From: Verrucomicrobiota bacterium
GTDB taxonomy: Bacteria; Verrucomicrobiota; Verrucomicrobiia; Limisphaerales; J093
NCBI GenBank assembly: GCA_016716505.1
Contig: JADJWF010000004.1
Span: 248,001 to 312,000 of the forward strand
Reading direction: 5' to 3'
DNA length: 64,000 bases
The notes beneath the pieces were generated by a model, which did not search any database, was not told where the DNA came from, and was given only the letters and a program-made list of their open reading frames with translations. A program made the position numbers and the translations under genes. Positions 1 to 10,432 of the stretch are shown here, piece after piece. Each line of letters begins with the position of its first letter. Position 1 is the first letter of the stretch.

Positions 1-1
1 G

Positions 2-1450
2 CGGAAGGAGGATGTGTACAGCGAGGACGGAGTGCCGGGCAAACGCCCCAACCACGCGGCCGTGGTGTACACGCAAATGTGCCAACGCGCGTTCCCCGGC
101 GTGACCGTGGTCATGGGCGGCATGGAGGCGAGCATGCGCCGCGTGGTCCACTACGACTATTGGGAGGACAAACTGCGACCGTCCATCCTCGCGGACGCGA
201 AGGCTGACCTGCTCGTCTATGGCATGGGCGAATCGGCGGTCCGCGAAATCTATCGGCGGTTGCGGGCGGGCAACACCGATCTGAGCGGCATCCGCGGCAC
301 GGCCCGGTTCCTCGGGGCCAAAGCCACCGCCGCCACGGACTTCTCGGACTGCCTGATCCTGCCTTCGTGGGAGGACATCCAACGCGACAAGAAGCTCCTC
401 CTGCGGCTGACGAAGGTGGTGGAGGCGCAGCAAACGCCCTACTGCGGCAAGCGGCTGGTCCAGCGGCACGGCAACCGGGCGGTCCTGCAGGAACCGCCGG
501 CCTTTCCGATACAGGGACCAGACCTCGACGCGCTTTACGAGCTTCCCTTCATGCGGCTCCCGCACCCATCGTATCGCGGGAAGATTCCCGGTTTTGCCAC
601 CATCAAGGACTCGATCATCGTCTCGCGCGGCTGCGCCGGGGGCTGCACGTTTTGCGGGCTGGGCTTTCACCAAGGCAAGTTCCTCTCCAGTCGCAGTGTG
701 GACTCGGTGCTCAAGGAAATCCGCCGCATGACCGAGAGCGAGACGTTCCGCGGGACGGTGTCCGATCTCGGCGGGCCCACGGCGAACCTTTACGCCTGCG
801 AGAACGGCCACGTGGACGCGTGCAAGAACTGTCACCGCCCCAGTTGCCTGTGGCCGACGATCTGTCCGCACTTCAGCATTGATGAGCAGGCCCAACTGGA
901 TCTGCTCCGGAAAGCCCGCGAAGAGCCCGGCGTGAAGCACGTCTTCATCCAGTCCGGGATCCGGATGGACGTGGCCCTGCGCACGCCGGAGTACTTTCGC
1001 GAGCTGGTGCGAAACCACGTCTCCGGCCACCTGAAGGTGGCGCCGGAGCATCTGCACCCGGAGGTGCTGCGCCGCATGCGGAAACCGGCGGGGGATTTCC
1101 AGGGGTTCATGGCGAAGTTTCACGAGGAGAGCGCCGCGGCCGGCAAGCAGCAGTACCTCGTCCCGTACTTCATCTCGAGCTTCCCCGGCTGCACCGAGAA
1201 GGAGATGGGCGCGGTGGAACAGTTCCTCAAACGGGAGAACTGGAATCTCCAGCAGGTGCAGGATTTCATCCCGTTGCCCATGACCGGCGCGGCGGCGATG
1301 TACGTGACCGGCCTGGACATCAACACCGAGCAACCCATCCCGGTGGCGCGCAACGCCGGCGACCGCGAGCGGCAGAAGCGCATGTTGCGACCCAATCGTG
1401 CCCCCCGGCCGCGAGGCGCGAGCGACCGCGAACTGGACACGGTGGATTGA
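2..1450 (+). CDS. YgiQ-family radical SAM protein (5' truncated by window edge)
   Basis: C-terminal part of a YgiQ-type radical SAM enzyme; the frame is open to the left edge, so the true start lies outside the window (a GTG at 14 is only an internal codon). The cluster-binding motif CxxxCxxC is complete, with Cys codons at 632, 644 and 653, preceded by SRG and followed by FCGLGF as is usual for the family. A second Cys-rich stretch at about 795-875 (CKNC, then SCLWPTICP) is also typical of YgiQ. The family cleaves S-adenosylmethionine reductively through a [4Fe-4S] cluster; its physiological substrate is unknown. About 480 of the usual 600-700 residues are present, and the C-terminus is basic and low-complexity. 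Confidence 0.9.
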   Translation, partial: RKEDVYSEDGVPGKRPNHAAVVYTQMCQRAFPGVTVVMGGMEASMRRVVHYDYWEDKLRPSILADAKADLLVYGMGESAVREIYRRLRAGNTDLSGIRGTARFLGAKATAATDFSDCLILPSWEDIQRDKKLLLRLTKVVEAQQTPYCGKRLVQRHGNRAVLQEPPAFPIQGPDLDALYELPFMRLPHPSYRGKIPGFATIKDSIIVSRGCAGGCTFCGLGFHQGKFLSSRSVDSVLKEIRRMTESETFRGTVSDLGGPTANLYACENGHVDACKNCHRPSCLWPTICPHFSIDEQAQLDLLRKAREEPGVKHVFIQSGIRMDVALRTPEYFRELVRNHVSGHLKVAPEHLHPEVLRRMRKPAGDFQGFMAKFHEESAAAGKQQYLVPYFISSFPGCTEKEMGAVEQFLKRENWNLQQVQDFIPLPMTGAAAMYVTGLDINTEQPIPVARNAGDRERQKRMLRPNRAPRPRGASDRELDTVD

Positions 1451-1494
1451 TGGCCGGCGAAGGGCGGCAGGGCTGACGACGGCGGCGCCGTGCG

Positions 1495-3270
1495 TCAGAG
1501 TTCGTACGCGACCGCCTTGCGCAGCCCGAGCCGCATCGGCAGCCAGCCGACCAGCAGCGACACGCCCACGAACACCGCCCAGCAAGCGGCGATCCACAGC
1601 CAGTTCGGTTCGCCCAGTCGGGGCCAGGGGGAGCCCACTGCGACCAGGCCGACCCCGGCGACGATGTAGAGGAAGCTGACCACCAGGCAGAAGGTGCCGC
1701 CGAAGCCGCTGACGATCTTGCTGGGATTGTCCTCCTTGAAATTCGGGTACAGCGCGCCCAGCCCGACGGCGAGGCCGTTCAGCGCGAAGCACATCACGGT
1801 CACCGCCACGGCGAGGTACGCGGTGCGCGGCCATTCCAGCGACAGCATGTGGCAGGAGAGCAGGAGCAGCCCGCCCGTGATGGCCAGCGACAGGGTGCTG
1901 GCGAGAAAGAACTTGGCCGTGAGCATGCGGCGCAACCCGAGCGGCGCGAGGCCGACGATCCAGACCCGCTTGCCCTCGAGCGAAAACTGCGGGAACACGA
2001 AACGGGTGGTCAGGGTGGCCAGATTGAGCGTGCAGGCCGCCAGGTTCAGGAAGGACACCACCTGAATCCAGAACGGGTTGCTCAGTTGTGCGCTGAAATG
2101 CCGCAGGTTGAGGATGTACACGGTGATCAGACCGAAGATGACCAGCGTCTGCGCCCATTGCGTGGTGTCGCGCCAGAACACCCGCATGTCCTTGAGCAAC
2201 AGGGCGCGCACGTCCGGGCGGACGCCGGGAATCCCGCGAAACAGAACTTCAGCCACCCCGCGGCCCGGCAGGCCGCTGGCCCGCCGTTGCTGCCACGCGC
2301 GCCACCAGCCCCACTGGCCCAAGACGCTGCCGCGACTCTGCGCCGCCGAGGCTGCCTGGTAAAAATATCCGCCCGTGCGGCTGAACATCAGGCTGCCGAG
2401 CAGCAGCGCGTAGCTGAGCAGCACGAGCGCGAAGAACACGGCCGAGGCCAGCGCGCCTTCCGCCCACTGCTGGACGCCGGCCGCGACCCAGTAACTCGGC
2501 AGCAGCGGGAACTGGGCGAAGTTGGTCCTGGCCAGCAACCGATCCAGCACCACCAGCACCCGCATCTCGAGTTCTTCGTCCGAGATCTGCGCCGGCCGCA
2601 GCCAGAACGCCAGCGCCACGATCACCAGCCCGCCCGCGAGCAGCGCGCCCAGTTGAAACGCCCGGCGATCGAGAAAGCGCGCCACCGTGACCGCCAGCCA
2701 TCCTCCCGCCGCAGCCGGCAGAATCAGGAACAGCGCGAGCAGGAGGATCGTCAGCGGATAAAAGTGCCATGGCACGTCCCGAACCAGGCCATAGGCAGCC
2801 AGCAGCGGCGCCACCAGAAACAGAAAGGCCCACGAGGCCAGCAGCGTGGACTCGATGAACTTCCAGCGAAAGATCGTTTGCGTTGAGACAGGCAAGGTCA
2901 GCAGAAACGCAGTCTCACGATTCCGGAAGAGGTTCGTGTAGGCGATGACCAGATTGCTCAGCAACAGGAGCGCAAAGAGGCTGGCGAACAGCAGGAACAT
3001 CATGCGCTCGACCAGCACCTCGCCGAGGCCGGGGAACTGGTTGGCAAATTGCAGGCCGCGATAGAACAGCGCAAAGGAGATCGTGACGTACCCGGTGAGG
3101 AAGCAGAGAATCAGCGCGCTGAGGAGCTTCGACTGCTCGCGCAGCGCCAGCAGCTTGCGGCCGCTCTGGAGGAGATTGACCCGCAACAGCAGCCAGAGTG
3201 GATCCTTCGCCGGCGACCGGCTGGCCGCCGCGCCGAGGGCGAAGGACGGACTGAGGTCACTGCCGTTCAT
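1495..3270 (-). CDS. ABC exporter permease subunit (ABC-2-like)
   Basis: Integral membrane protein of 591 residues with roughly ten or more hydrophobic segments, the first around residues 48-70 and 90-112, and a charged cytoplasmic region in the middle that includes a Trp/Arg-rich patch. There is no ATPase motif. It is the membrane subunit for the adjacent ATPase: its ATG overlaps the ATPase stop codon (ATGA at 3267-3270), which indicates translational coupling. The architecture fits large bacterial ABC exporter permeases of the ABC-2 superfamily. Substrate cannot be told from sequence; the gene pair lacks a solute-binding protein, so export is much more likely than import. Confidence 0.8.
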   Translation of the reverse strand: MNGSDLSPSFALGAAASRSPAKDPLWLLLRVNLLQSGRKLLALREQSKLLSALILCFLTGYVTISFALFYRGLQFANQFPGLGEVLVERMMFLLFASLFALLLLSNLVIAYTNLFRNRETAFLLTLPVSTQTIFRWKFIESTLLASWAFLFLVAPLLAAYGLVRDVPWHFYPLTILLLALFLILPAAAGGWLAVTVARFLDRRAFQLGALLAGGLVIVALAFWLRPAQISDEELEMRVLVVLDRLLARTNFAQFPLLPSYWVAAGVQQWAEGALASAVFFALVLLSYALLLGSLMFSRTGGYFYQAASAAQSRGSVLGQWGWWRAWQQRRASGLPGRGVAEVLFRGIPGVRPDVRALLLKDMRVFWRDTTQWAQTLVIFGLITVYILNLRHFSAQLSNPFWIQVVSFLNLAACTLNLATLTTRFVFPQFSLEGKRVWIVGLAPLGLRRMLTAKFFLASTLSLAITGGLLLLSCHMLSLEWPRTAYLAVAVTVMCFALNGLAVGLGALYPNFKEDNPSKIVSGFGGTFCLVVSFLYIVAGVGLVAVGSPWPRLGEPNWLWIAACWAVFVGVSLLVGWLPMRLGLRKAVAYEL

Positions 3271-4025
3271 GCGGCCAGGTGCGCCGTCTCCTCTTTCAGG
3301 TTTGCCTCCTGGGCGGTGAGCGCCAGGAAGGTTTGTTCGAGGGCGCCGGCGGTGCCGCTTTGCGCGCGCAACTCCTCGCGCGTGCCCACCGCGATCAGCC
3401 GGCCCTCGTGCATGATGCCGATGCGATCCGCCATCTCCTCGGCAATGCTCAACTGGTGCGTGGAGACGAACACGGTCATCCCGCGCTGCGACCGCTCCTT
3501 GAGGATGTCCTTGAGCACGCGGCCGTGGTGCGGGTCCAGACCGACCATCGGCTCATCGAGCACGATGACCTCCGGCGCGTGCAACAGCGCTGACGCGATC
3601 GCCACCCGCTGGCGGGTGCCATGCGAGAGACCCTCGATCGGCTTCCGCAAGTACGGTTGCAGGTTGAATCGCCCGACCAGCTCGCGCGCGCCGGTTTCGA
3701 TGCGGTCCTCCGTCATCTGGAACAACTCGCCCGTGAACCGCAGGAATTCCCACGGTGTGAGCTTGTCGTAGAGGAACGGGAAATCGGGCACGAACGCGAG
3801 GCGTTGCCGCGCTTCGAGCGGATGCGTCTGCACGTCGAAGCCCGCCACGAGCGCCGTTCCGGCGGTGGGCCGGATCAGGCCGGTGAGGATCTTGATGGTG
3901 GTCGTTTTGCCGGCGGCGTTGGGCCCCAGCAACGCGAAGAATTCCCCGCGCGGAATGGTGAGGCTCACGTCGTTCACCGCCACCAGGTCGCCGAACCGTT
4001 TGGTGAGTTGGACCAGTTCGATCAT
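3267..4025 (-). CDS. ABC transporter ATP-binding protein
   Basis: Nucleotide-binding subunit of 252 residues that powers the permease encoded immediately downstream. Visible motifs are Walker A GPNAAGKTT, Walker B VIVLDEP followed by a D-loop GLDP, and the H-switch STHQLS. The signature is LSHGTRQR rather than LSGGQ, a variation common in CcmA/ABC-2 exporters. The start is the ATG at 4025, giving the normal MIELVQL beginning; a longer frame reaches 4073 but would overlap the upstream gene and add an unconserved leader. Only 7 bp separate it from the preceding gene at 4033, so the three genes form one minus-strand operon. Confidence 0.9.
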   Translation of the reverse strand: MIELVQLTKRFGDLVAVNDVSLTIPRGEFFALLGPNAAGKTTTIKILTGLIRPTAGTALVAGFDVQTHPLEARQRLAFVPDFPFLYDKLTPWEFLRFTGELFQMTEDRIETGARELVGRFNLQPYLRKPIEGLSHGTRQRVAIASALLHAPEVIVLDEPMVGLDPHHGRVLKDILKERSQRGMTVFVSTHQLSIAEEMADRIGIMHEGRLIAVGTREELRAQSGTAGALEQTFLALTAQEANLKEETAHLAA

Positions 4026-4032
4026 GGCGCGG

Positions 4033-4848
4033 TTAGAGCGTGGTGAAGGCGTCGTTGACGATCCGGAGGTCACCCGGCAACTCGACCCGCAGGATTTCGC
4101 CCACGCGGCTGACCATCACCACGATCTGGTGTTTGTCCAGCAGCCGGGCCTGCAGGCGGTAGATGCGGGTCCGCGCGCTGCCGATCTTCAACCAGTCGCT
4201 GTAAGCCTGCCATTCCACGCCCAGTTCGAGCGGCTTCTCCGACGGCGACCCGGTCACGGCGGGCAGCGTGGCCAGCAGACCGCTCGCCCAAGGCAGGCCG
4301 AGGGCGGCCAGCACCTGCTCGGGGCGGCGGAACTCGGCGAACGTGAAGGTCCGTTCCCACGGGTTCTCCGGCGACCCGAAGCGGACGTTCACTTTTTCTT
4401 CGGCGGCGTTGGCCTTGATCTCGACCAGGTTGGGCCGCGCGATCAACCGCAGGAACAGGCTGGTCCAGTTGTGACGGGTGTCGAATTCGGCCCGCCAGCC
4501 AAACCGTAGCGAGGGGGAGCCTTCGACCAACCGCGCCGTTCCCTCGAGATCCAGGGAGTAACCCGTGGCGCGGCGGATGCGCCCCTCCAACTCCTGATCC
4601 GCCAGCAGCGGCCCGCCGGGCTTCGGGTCCTCCCCCACGTTCGGCACCCAACGGCAGTGACCAACCTTTTCCTGCCCGCGAAAGATGTCGAGTTGTGAGG
4701 CGTCAGGGGCGCTGAGAATCCGTTCCCACACGACGTTCACCGGGACGGCGCTGCCCTTGTCCTTGCCGCCGGCGAGTTCGGCGCGCCAGAGCAGGACGTT
4801 CATCGCCACCCAGAACAGGGCGACCAAGGGGAAGTACAGCCGTTTCAT
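4033..4848 (-). CDS. Membrane-anchored hypothetical protein of the ABC exporter operon
   Basis: 271-residue protein beginning with a short basic stretch and one hydrophobic segment (about residues 4-21), so it is either exported or anchored at the inner membrane; no lipobox is seen. The remainder is soluble, rich in beta-type sequence with several Trp residues, and shows no domain I recognise. It is the first gene of the operon with the ABC ATPase (7-bp gap) and permease, so it may be an accessory periplasmic subunit. That role is inferred only from position. Confidence 0.7.
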   Translation of the reverse strand: MKRLYFPLVALFWVAMNVLLWRAELAGGKDKGSAVPVNVVWERILSAPDASQLDIFRGQEKVGHCRWVPNVGEDPKPGGPLLADQELEGRIRRATGYSLDLEGTARLVEGSPSLRFGWRAEFDTRHNWTSLFLRLIARPNLVEIKANAAEEKVNVRFGSPENPWERTFTFAEFRRPEQVLAALGLPWASGLLATLPAVTGSPSEKPLELGVEWQAYSDWLKIGSARTRIYRLQARLLDKHQIVVMVSRVGEILRVELPGDLRIVNDAFTTL

Positions 4849-4945
4849 TCCTGTGCGGGGACGGTAGCCTCAAGTATTTGGTTGCGCCAACGGACGGCCG
4901 CCGCGTCCATCCGACGATTGATCCGACCAGCCAGCCGGCCAACCG

Positions 4946-5812
4946 TCACGACGACCGGACGCGGAGCACCTCGCCCACTCGAATGCGCGCGGGGTCGAGG
5001 CTGGGATTGAGGCGCACCAAGTCCCGCACGGTGATTCCGTACCGCCGCGCAATCGAGGTGGCCGTGTCGCCTTTGCGGACCGTGTGGGTCAAGGCCGCCG
5101 GCTTTGTGGGACTCGTGGCGGACTGGGCCGGGTGATTCGAGGGTGCCGAACCGGCCCGCGCCGTCTGGTCGGGCGGACGGTGGTGCGCGGCGATCGCCTG
5201 ATACCCGGGGTTGACGGAGGCCGCCGAACTTGAGCCCGGCGAGCTTGGCGTTGCGGGCGCGGTCGCGGCGGCGCGCGCGGCAGCGTCGCGGAGTTGGTGA
5301 TTCTCGAGGGTGAGTTGCTGGATGGTGACCTGGGCCTGCTCGATCTGGCGGCGCAAGTTCTGCGTCTCGGCGGTCAGGGCGTGAATCTGCGTTGCCATGC
5401 CCGAAAACAACTTCTGCCCCTGCGGAGTATCCGGGCCAAACGGCGCCTGCTTGGCCAGCTCAACCTTTGAATCGTTGATGAGGCGCAAGGCGTCGTCCGC
5501 CTGTTTCCACTTGGGGTCGAGCGCCAGCAACTTCTGGAGGTGGTACACGGCGGCCGCGTAGTCGTGGGTGTTCTGGTAGTGCAGCAGGCCCAGCTCCCAA
5601 TGGGCACGGCTCAGTCGCGGATTCGCCTCCAGCGCCTTCTCCAGCAGGGCAACGGCGCCGCGGAAATCGAAGGCCTCCTTCCGGGCCTGAGCGGCGGCGA
5701 GGAACGAGTTCTTGGAATCGTCCGTCGCCGTTCCAAAGAGCGCGTCACAGCCTGTCAACAACGAGCCCAGACAAAGCGCCGCCCAGACGGAGTATCTTAC
5801 CGGAGACCTCAC
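4946..5812 (-). CDS. LysM-domain lipoprotein with TPR-like repeats
   Basis: 288 residues with a clear lipoprotein signal: hydrophobic stretch then LLTGC, placing the acylated Cys at residue 22. Order of parts: two or three TPR-like helical repeats (about 35-115), a coiled-coil segment (about 140-175, rich in Gln/Leu), an Ala/Pro/Ser linker, and a C-terminal LysM domain (about 243-288) that begins HTVRKGDTATSIA and ends with a typical RVGEVLRV. LysM domains bind N-acetylglucosamine polymers, so the protein probably attaches to peptidoglycan from a membrane. It is transcribed divergently from the following ABC ATPase gene. Confidence 0.85.
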   Translation of the reverse strand: MRSPVRYSVWAALCLGSLLTGCDALFGTATDDSKNSFLAAAQARKEAFDFRGAVALLEKALEANPRLSRAHWELGLLHYQNTHDYAAAVYHLQKLLALDPKWKQADDALRLINDSKVELAKQAPFGPDTPQGQKLFSGMATQIHALTAETQNLRRQIEQAQVTIQQLTLENHQLRDAAARAAATAPATPSSPGSSSAASVNPGYQAIAAHHRPPDQTARAGSAPSNHPAQSATSPTKPAALTHTVRKGDTATSIARRYGITVRDLVRLNPSLDPARIRVGEVLRVRSS

Positions 5813-5978
5813 GATTCGAAGCTAGTCAATGGGGCCGTCCCGTCAATGACCCGCGACGGAGAGCTTGCTCACAAGGACGTCCAAGTTGGAGAGCCCCGGC
5901 GTCCGGCCGGACGAACAACCGGCGCCGGGTGCGCTCGGGGATTGCCGGCGCCCCGCGCCGTCTGCTACTTCTCGCCAC

Positions 5979-7115
5979 GTGGCCGATGCTCCGCCCTGCC
6001 AGCCCCGCGACCGGACCTGTTCGCTTCCGGACAGTGGCTCCCACCCGCCCGCGGTGGCGGCGACCGGCTTGGTGAAGCGGTTCGGCGGTGTCACCGCGCT
6101 GGACCAGGTTGGGCTCGCCGTCCGGCGGGGCGAGTATTTCGCGCTGCTCGGTCCCTCCGGCTGTGGCAAGACCACCTTGCTGCGGGTCATCGCCGGCCTG
6201 GAACAGCCCGACGCGGGTACGCTGGAGATGGCCGGCCGCGACGTGCTTCCCATTCCCGCGCATCGCCGTCCGGTGAACACCGTGTTCCAGAGCTACGCGC
6301 TCTTCCCTCATTTGTCGGTCGCCGACAATGTGTCCTTTGGTCTCCGAATGAAGCGCGTGCCGCCGGCTGAAGTGACCGAACGCACCCGGCGGGCGATGGA
6401 GCTGGCGCAAATCGCGGACCTGGCAGAGCGGATGCCCGCCCAGTTGTCGGGCGGCCAGAAGCAGCGCGTGGCGCTGGCCCGCGCGCTGGTGAATGAGCCG
6501 GCGGTGTTGCTGCTGGACGAGCCGCTGGGGGCGCTGGACCTCAAGCTCCGCCAGCAGCTCCAAACCGAACTCCGCGCCCTCCAGCGCCGGCTGGGCATCA
6601 CGTTCATCCACGTGACCCACGACCAAACCGAAGCCCTGGCCTTGAGCGACCGGCTGGCCGTCATGCAGCGCGGCCGGATTGAACAGGTGGGTGAGCCCAC
6701 GGCCGTGTACGAACGGCCCCGGACCCGCTTCGTCGCGGATTTCCTCGGGGCGTGCAACTTGATCCCCGGACGCTGGCAGCCGTCCGCGGACGGCCCGACC
6801 GTGATCACCGAAATCGGACGGCTGGTCATCGGCCTGAACGGCCGCGCCGCGCCGGCCGCCGAAGACGTGACACTGGCGATCCGCCCGGAGTGGATTCGCC
6901 TGGCGCCGGTCGCCGGCCCGGCGGAGCCGAATTCCTGCGTGGCGGTGGTGGAGTCGCTGACGTATGTCGGCGCGGAAACCCGCCTCACCCTGCGCGCCGG
7001 ACGATTGCTGCTCACCGGCAGCCGCTTGAACGATGCAGCCACGCCGGCCCGGGCGGCAGGTGAAACGGTCCGGATCATCTTGCCGCCGGCCGCGCTCGTG
7101 GTGCTGGAAGATTGA
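5979..7115 (+). CDS. PotA/MalK-type ABC transporter ATP-binding protein (orphan)
   Basis: Import-type ABC ATPase. Walker [10 protein letters not shown], signature [15 protein letters not shown], Walker [12 protein letters not shown] and switch [10 protein letters not shown] are all intact. The last 100 residues form a TOBE-like domain ([10 protein letters not shown], then [12 protein letters not shown]), as in spermidine/putrescine, iron or sulfate importers. I chose the GTG at 5979 (378 residues, normal family length); the frame is open from a TTG at 5865, and the conserved core begins only near 6054, so the start is uncertain. No permease or binding-protein gene lies next to it, which is unusual because these are normally encoded together. 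Confidence 0.85.
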   Translation: MADAPPCQPRDRTCSLPDSGSHPPAVAATGLVKRFGGVTALDQVGLAVRRGEYFALLGPSGCGKTTLLRVIAGLEQPDAGTLEMAGRDVLPIPAHRRPVNTVFQSYALFPHLSVADNVSFGLRMKRVPPAEVTERTRRAMELAQIADLAERMPAQLSGGQKQRVALARALVNEPAVLLLDEPLGALDLKLRQQLQTELRALQRRLGITFIHVTHDQTEALALSDRLAVMQRGRIEQVGEPTAVYERPRTRFVADFLGACNLIPGRWQPSADGPTVITEIGRLVIGLNGRAAPAAEDVTLAIRPEWIRLAPVAGPAEPNSCVAVVESLTYVGAETRLTLRAGRLLLTGSRLNDAATPARAAGETVRIILPPAALVVLED

Positions 7116-7185
7116 ACCGCCGCCCGCACTCTTGACCTTTGGGGCGCGGCCGGCAAAGTCCCGGCTTCGATTTTGGAGCGAGCCT

Positions 7186-9021
7186 ATGCAGCATATCCGC
7201 AACATCGCCATTATTGCCCACGTGGACCACGGCAAAACCACCCTCGTGGACTGCCTGCTCAAGCAGTCAGGCACCTTCCGCGCAAACGAAGCCAAGGCCA
7301 GCGAGGAGCGCATCATGGACTCGATGGATCTCGAGCGGGAGAAGGGCATCACCATCCGCGCCAAGAACGCCGCCTTCAAATACAAGAACTACCACGTGAA
7401 CATCGTGGATACGCCCGGCCACGCCGACTTCGGCGGAGAGGTCGAGCGGATCATGAACATGATTGACGGCGTGCTGCTGGTGGTGGACGCCGCCGAGGGG
7501 CCGCAGGCGCAGACGCGCTTCGTGCTGCGCAAGGCGCTCGAGGCCGGCGCCAAGCCGATCGTGGTGATCAACAAGATTGACCGCGAGAACGCGAATCCCA
7601 GGAAGGTCCTCGATCAGGTGTTCGAGCTGTTCCTTTCGCTCAAAGCCACGGACGAGCAACTGGACTTTCCCTTCGTGTATTGCTCGGCCAAAGCGGGTTT
7701 CGCGAAGCTGGAGCTGGAGCACGTCAGCGGCACGATGGAGCCGCTCTTCGACGCCATCGTGAAACACATCCCGCCGCCGCGGGCGAGGGCGGGCGAAGGC
7801 TTCCAGATCCTGGTCGCCAACCTCGATTACTCCGATTACCTGGGCCGGATTGCCTTCGGGAAGATTGTCGAGGGCAAGGTGCGGGTGGGCGACGCCGCCG
7901 CGTGCCTTCACGGTCACGGCAAGGTCACCCTTGGCAAGATCACCATGATCTATCACTTCGAGGGGCTCAAACGCATCGAGATCGAAGAAGCCCACGCCGG
8001 CGACATCGTGGGCGTGACCGGGTTCGAGGATGTCTTCATCGGCGAAACCATTGCCGACAAGCCAGAGCGCGGCGCGCTGCCCTACATCCCGATTGATCCC
8101 CCGACGATTCAGATGGAATTCGCCGTCAACGACGGCCCGCTCGCCGGCCAGGACGGCAAGCTGGTCACCGCCCGTCACATCTGGGAACGCCTCCAGAAGG
8201 AGACCCGCACCAACGTCGCCCTGCGCATCGCGCAGACCGCGGATCCGAAGGTTTTCGAGGTCTCCGGCCGCGGCGAGATGCAGATCGCCATCCTCGTCGA
8301 GCAGATGCGCCGCGAAGGCTACGAGGTGCTGGTGAGCCGCCCCGAGGTGCTCTACAAGAAGGACGCCCAAGGCAACCTGCTCGAACCGTTCGAGAAGCTC
8401 TTCCTCGAAATCCCGCAGGAGTTCATGGGCGCCATTCTCGAAAACCTGGCGTCCCGCAAGGCGGACATCGTCAACATGAACCACCACGGCGACCAGGTGA
8501 CCATCGAGGCCATCATCCCGATGCGTGGCCTGATCGGCTTCGAGACCGACCTCGTCAACCAGACCCGCGGCCTGGGGGTGATGAGCCATCTGTTTCACGA
8601 ATACGGGCCGGACCGCGGCGAAATCGCCGCCCGCAAGAATGGCTCGCTGGTGTGCATGGAGTCGGGCGTGGCCACCGCCTACGCGCTCAACATGAACCAG
8701 GAGCGCGGCCGCCTGTTCATCGAACCCGGCGAAAAGGTGTACGTGGGCATGATCGTGGGCGAGAACGCCCGCGAGGAGGACATCCCGGTCAATCCCTGCA
8801 AGGCCAAGAAGCTGACCAACATGCGCTCCCAGGGCGAAGGCAAGGGCATCCAATTGGCGCCGCCGGTCAAGATGAGCCTCGAACGCGCCATCGAGTACAT
8901 CGGTCCGGACGAATACGTCGAAGCCACGCCCAAAAACCTCCGCCTGCGGAAGAAGATTCTCGACGAAAACCAGCGCAAGCGCGCCGAACGCAGCCGCGTG
9001 GTCAAGATCCTGGCGGAGTAA
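7186..9021 (+). CDS. typA: Translational GTPase TypA/BipA
   Basis: 611-residue GTPase of the EF-G/LepA superfamily that binds the ribosome and supports assembly and stress or low-temperature growth. G1 is AHVDHGKT (residues 11-18), G3 is DTPGHADF and G4 is NKID; the typical TypA C-terminal part follows, including the [15 protein letters not shown] and [10 protein letters not shown] stretches. The ATG at 7186 is supported by a GGAG at 7175-7178, one of the few clear ribosome binding sites in the window. The frame is open further upstream to 7033, but that extension overlaps the previous gene and is not conserved. It is probably a single-gene unit. Confidence 0.97.
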   Translation: MQHIRNIAIIAHVDHGKTTLVDCLLKQSGTFRANEAKASEERIMDSMDLEREKGITIRAKNAAFKYKNYHVNIVDTPGHADFGGEVERIMNMIDGVLLVVDAAEGPQAQTRFVLRKALEAGAKPIVVINKIDRENANPRKVLDQVFELFLSLKATDEQLDFPFVYCSAKAGFAKLELEHVSGTMEPLFDAIVKHIPPPRARAGEGFQILVANLDYSDYLGRIAFGKIVEGKVRVGDAAACLHGHGKVTLGKITMIYHFEGLKRIEIEEAHAGDIVGVTGFEDVFIGETIADKPERGALPYIPIDPPTIQMEFAVNDGPLAGQDGKLVTARHIWERLQKETRTNVALRIAQTADPKVFEVSGRGEMQIAILVEQMRREGYEVLVSRPEVLYKKDAQGNLLEPFEKLFLEIPQEFMGAILENLASRKADIVNMNHHGDQVTIEAIIPMRGLIGFETDLVNQTRGLGVMSHLFHEYGPDRGEIAARKNGSLVCMESGVATAYALNMNQERGRLFIEPGEKVYVGMIVGENAREEDIPVNPCKAKKLTNMRSQGEGKGIQLAPPVKMSLERAIEYIGPDEYVEATPKNLRLRKKILDENQRKRAERSRVVKILAE

Positions 9022-9256
9022 CCCGTCGCCGGCCGCGAGCGCCGCAAAGCCAGCCATCTGGAGGCTTCACCTCGTTCGGTTACTTCCTCAGCGGCCGATT
9101 TGAACCGCCCGCTGCGGAACGGGCCATGTTCCGGAGGCGACCCGTCGCGCAAACCGTCACGGCGCGACCCGAATTCCCGCCCGCCGGGCGGTGCCGCGCC
9201 GGTGTTGGCAGGCTCCGGCATTTGCCAAGCGAGAGCCATTGGCCTAACAATTGCCC

Positions 9257-10432
9257 GTGATTTTGCTCCGCTTTCAGAAAAGGGTCACCGGGGCCGCCAC
9301 TCTGGCGGCCCTGCTCGTCTTGGTTGCCTGTGACCGCGGCCAGGTCCGGACCTACACCGCGCCCAAAGATTCCCCGCCCGTGGCGGATCGTCGGCCCGGG
9401 GCGGGGCGGGCCATCGGGCAGGTGCCGGAAGTGGCGACACCGTCGGTGTCCTGGAAGTTGCCGGCGGGGTGGCAGGAGTTGCCGGCCAGCCAGATGCGGG
9501 TCGGCCATTTCGCGATCAATGGGCCGGAGGGTCAGCAGGCGCAACTGACCATCATCCCGCTCGGCGGCATGGGCGGCGGCGACCTTGAGAACGTGAACCG
9601 CTGGCGGGGGCAGGTCAGCTTGGGCCGAATTGACGAAGCGGAGCTGAACCGGATCGCGGAAAAGGTCGCCATCGGTGGCGCGGAAGGGCGACTGTTCGAT
9701 TTCGCCGGCACGACGCCGGACGAGGACAAACCGGCCCGGATGATCGCGGCCATCCTTCACCGTGAAGGGACGGCGTGGTTCTTCAAACTGCTCGGTGACG
9801 ACAAACTGGTGGCTGAACAGAAGCCGGCCATGATCGAATTCCTCAAATCCATCACCTTCGGCGCGCCTTCCGCGGGAACGGCGATGCTTGCCGATTCGTC
9901 CTTGCCCGACGGGCATCCGCCCGTGCCGGGCAATCCTTCCGCCGCTGCGGGTCTGCCCGAAGGTCATCCGCCGGTCGGCGCCTCGAGCACGCCGGCCGCG
10001 CCGGCGCCGGCGACTCCGGCAATCGGCAAGTCCGAGTGGAAACTGCCCGCGGGCTGGAAGGAGCTGACGCCGGGGACGTTTCAGCGGGCGCGTTTCCTCG
10101 CGGCGGAGAGCGGCAACGACAAGGCCGAGGCCACGATTTCGATCCTGGCCGGCACGGGCGGGGGTGACTTGGCGAACGTCAATCGTTGGCGTGGTCAGGT
10201 GGGGCTGGCTCCGATCACGGAAGCTGAACTGAACGCCACCGCCACGGCGGTGGAGGCCGACGGCCGGCCGGCCCGGCTCGTGGACCTGACGGGCCCCAAC
10301 GGACAGCAGCGCATCGTGGCCGTGATTGCGGCGCGGGACGGCGAGACCGTCTTCTACCGGCTGTCGGGCCGGCCGGAACTGGTGGCCGCGCAGAAGGACG
10401 CTTTCCTCGCCTTCGTCAAATCCCCCCGGTAA
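9257..10432 (+). CDS. Lipoprotein with duplicated domain, coupled to resB
   Basis: 391-residue exported protein. After a basic start and hydrophobic segment there is LVLVAC, a lipobox-like site with Cys near residue 21. Two homologous halves follow, at about residues 62-198 and 255-390; each begins W-KLPAGW-EL, contains GGGDL-NVNRWRGQV-L, and ends with FL(A)(F/S)(V/I)KS. They are joined by a Pro/Ala-rich linker containing two LPxGHPPV repeats. The stop codon overlaps the resB ATG (TAATG at 10430-10434), so the protein is likely to act with the cytochrome c assembly proteins. Function unknown; the start may instead be the TTG at 9251. Confidence 0.8.
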   Translation: MILLRFQKRVTGAATLAALLVLVACDRGQVRTYTAPKDSPPVADRRPGAGRAIGQVPEVATPSVSWKLPAGWQELPASQMRVGHFAINGPEGQQAQLTIIPLGGMGGGDLENVNRWRGQVSLGRIDEAELNRIAEKVAIGGAEGRLFDFAGTTPDEDKPARMIAAILHREGTAWFFKLLGDDKLVAEQKPAMIEFLKSITFGAPSAGTAMLADSSLPDGHPPVPGNPSAAAGLPEGHPPVGASSTPAAPAPATPAIGKSEWKLPAGWKELTPGTFQRARFLAAESGNDKAEATISILAGTGGGDLANVNRWRGQVGLAPITEAELNATATAVEADGRPARLVDLTGPNGQQRIVAVIAARDGETVFYRLSGRPELVAAQKDAFLAFVKSPR

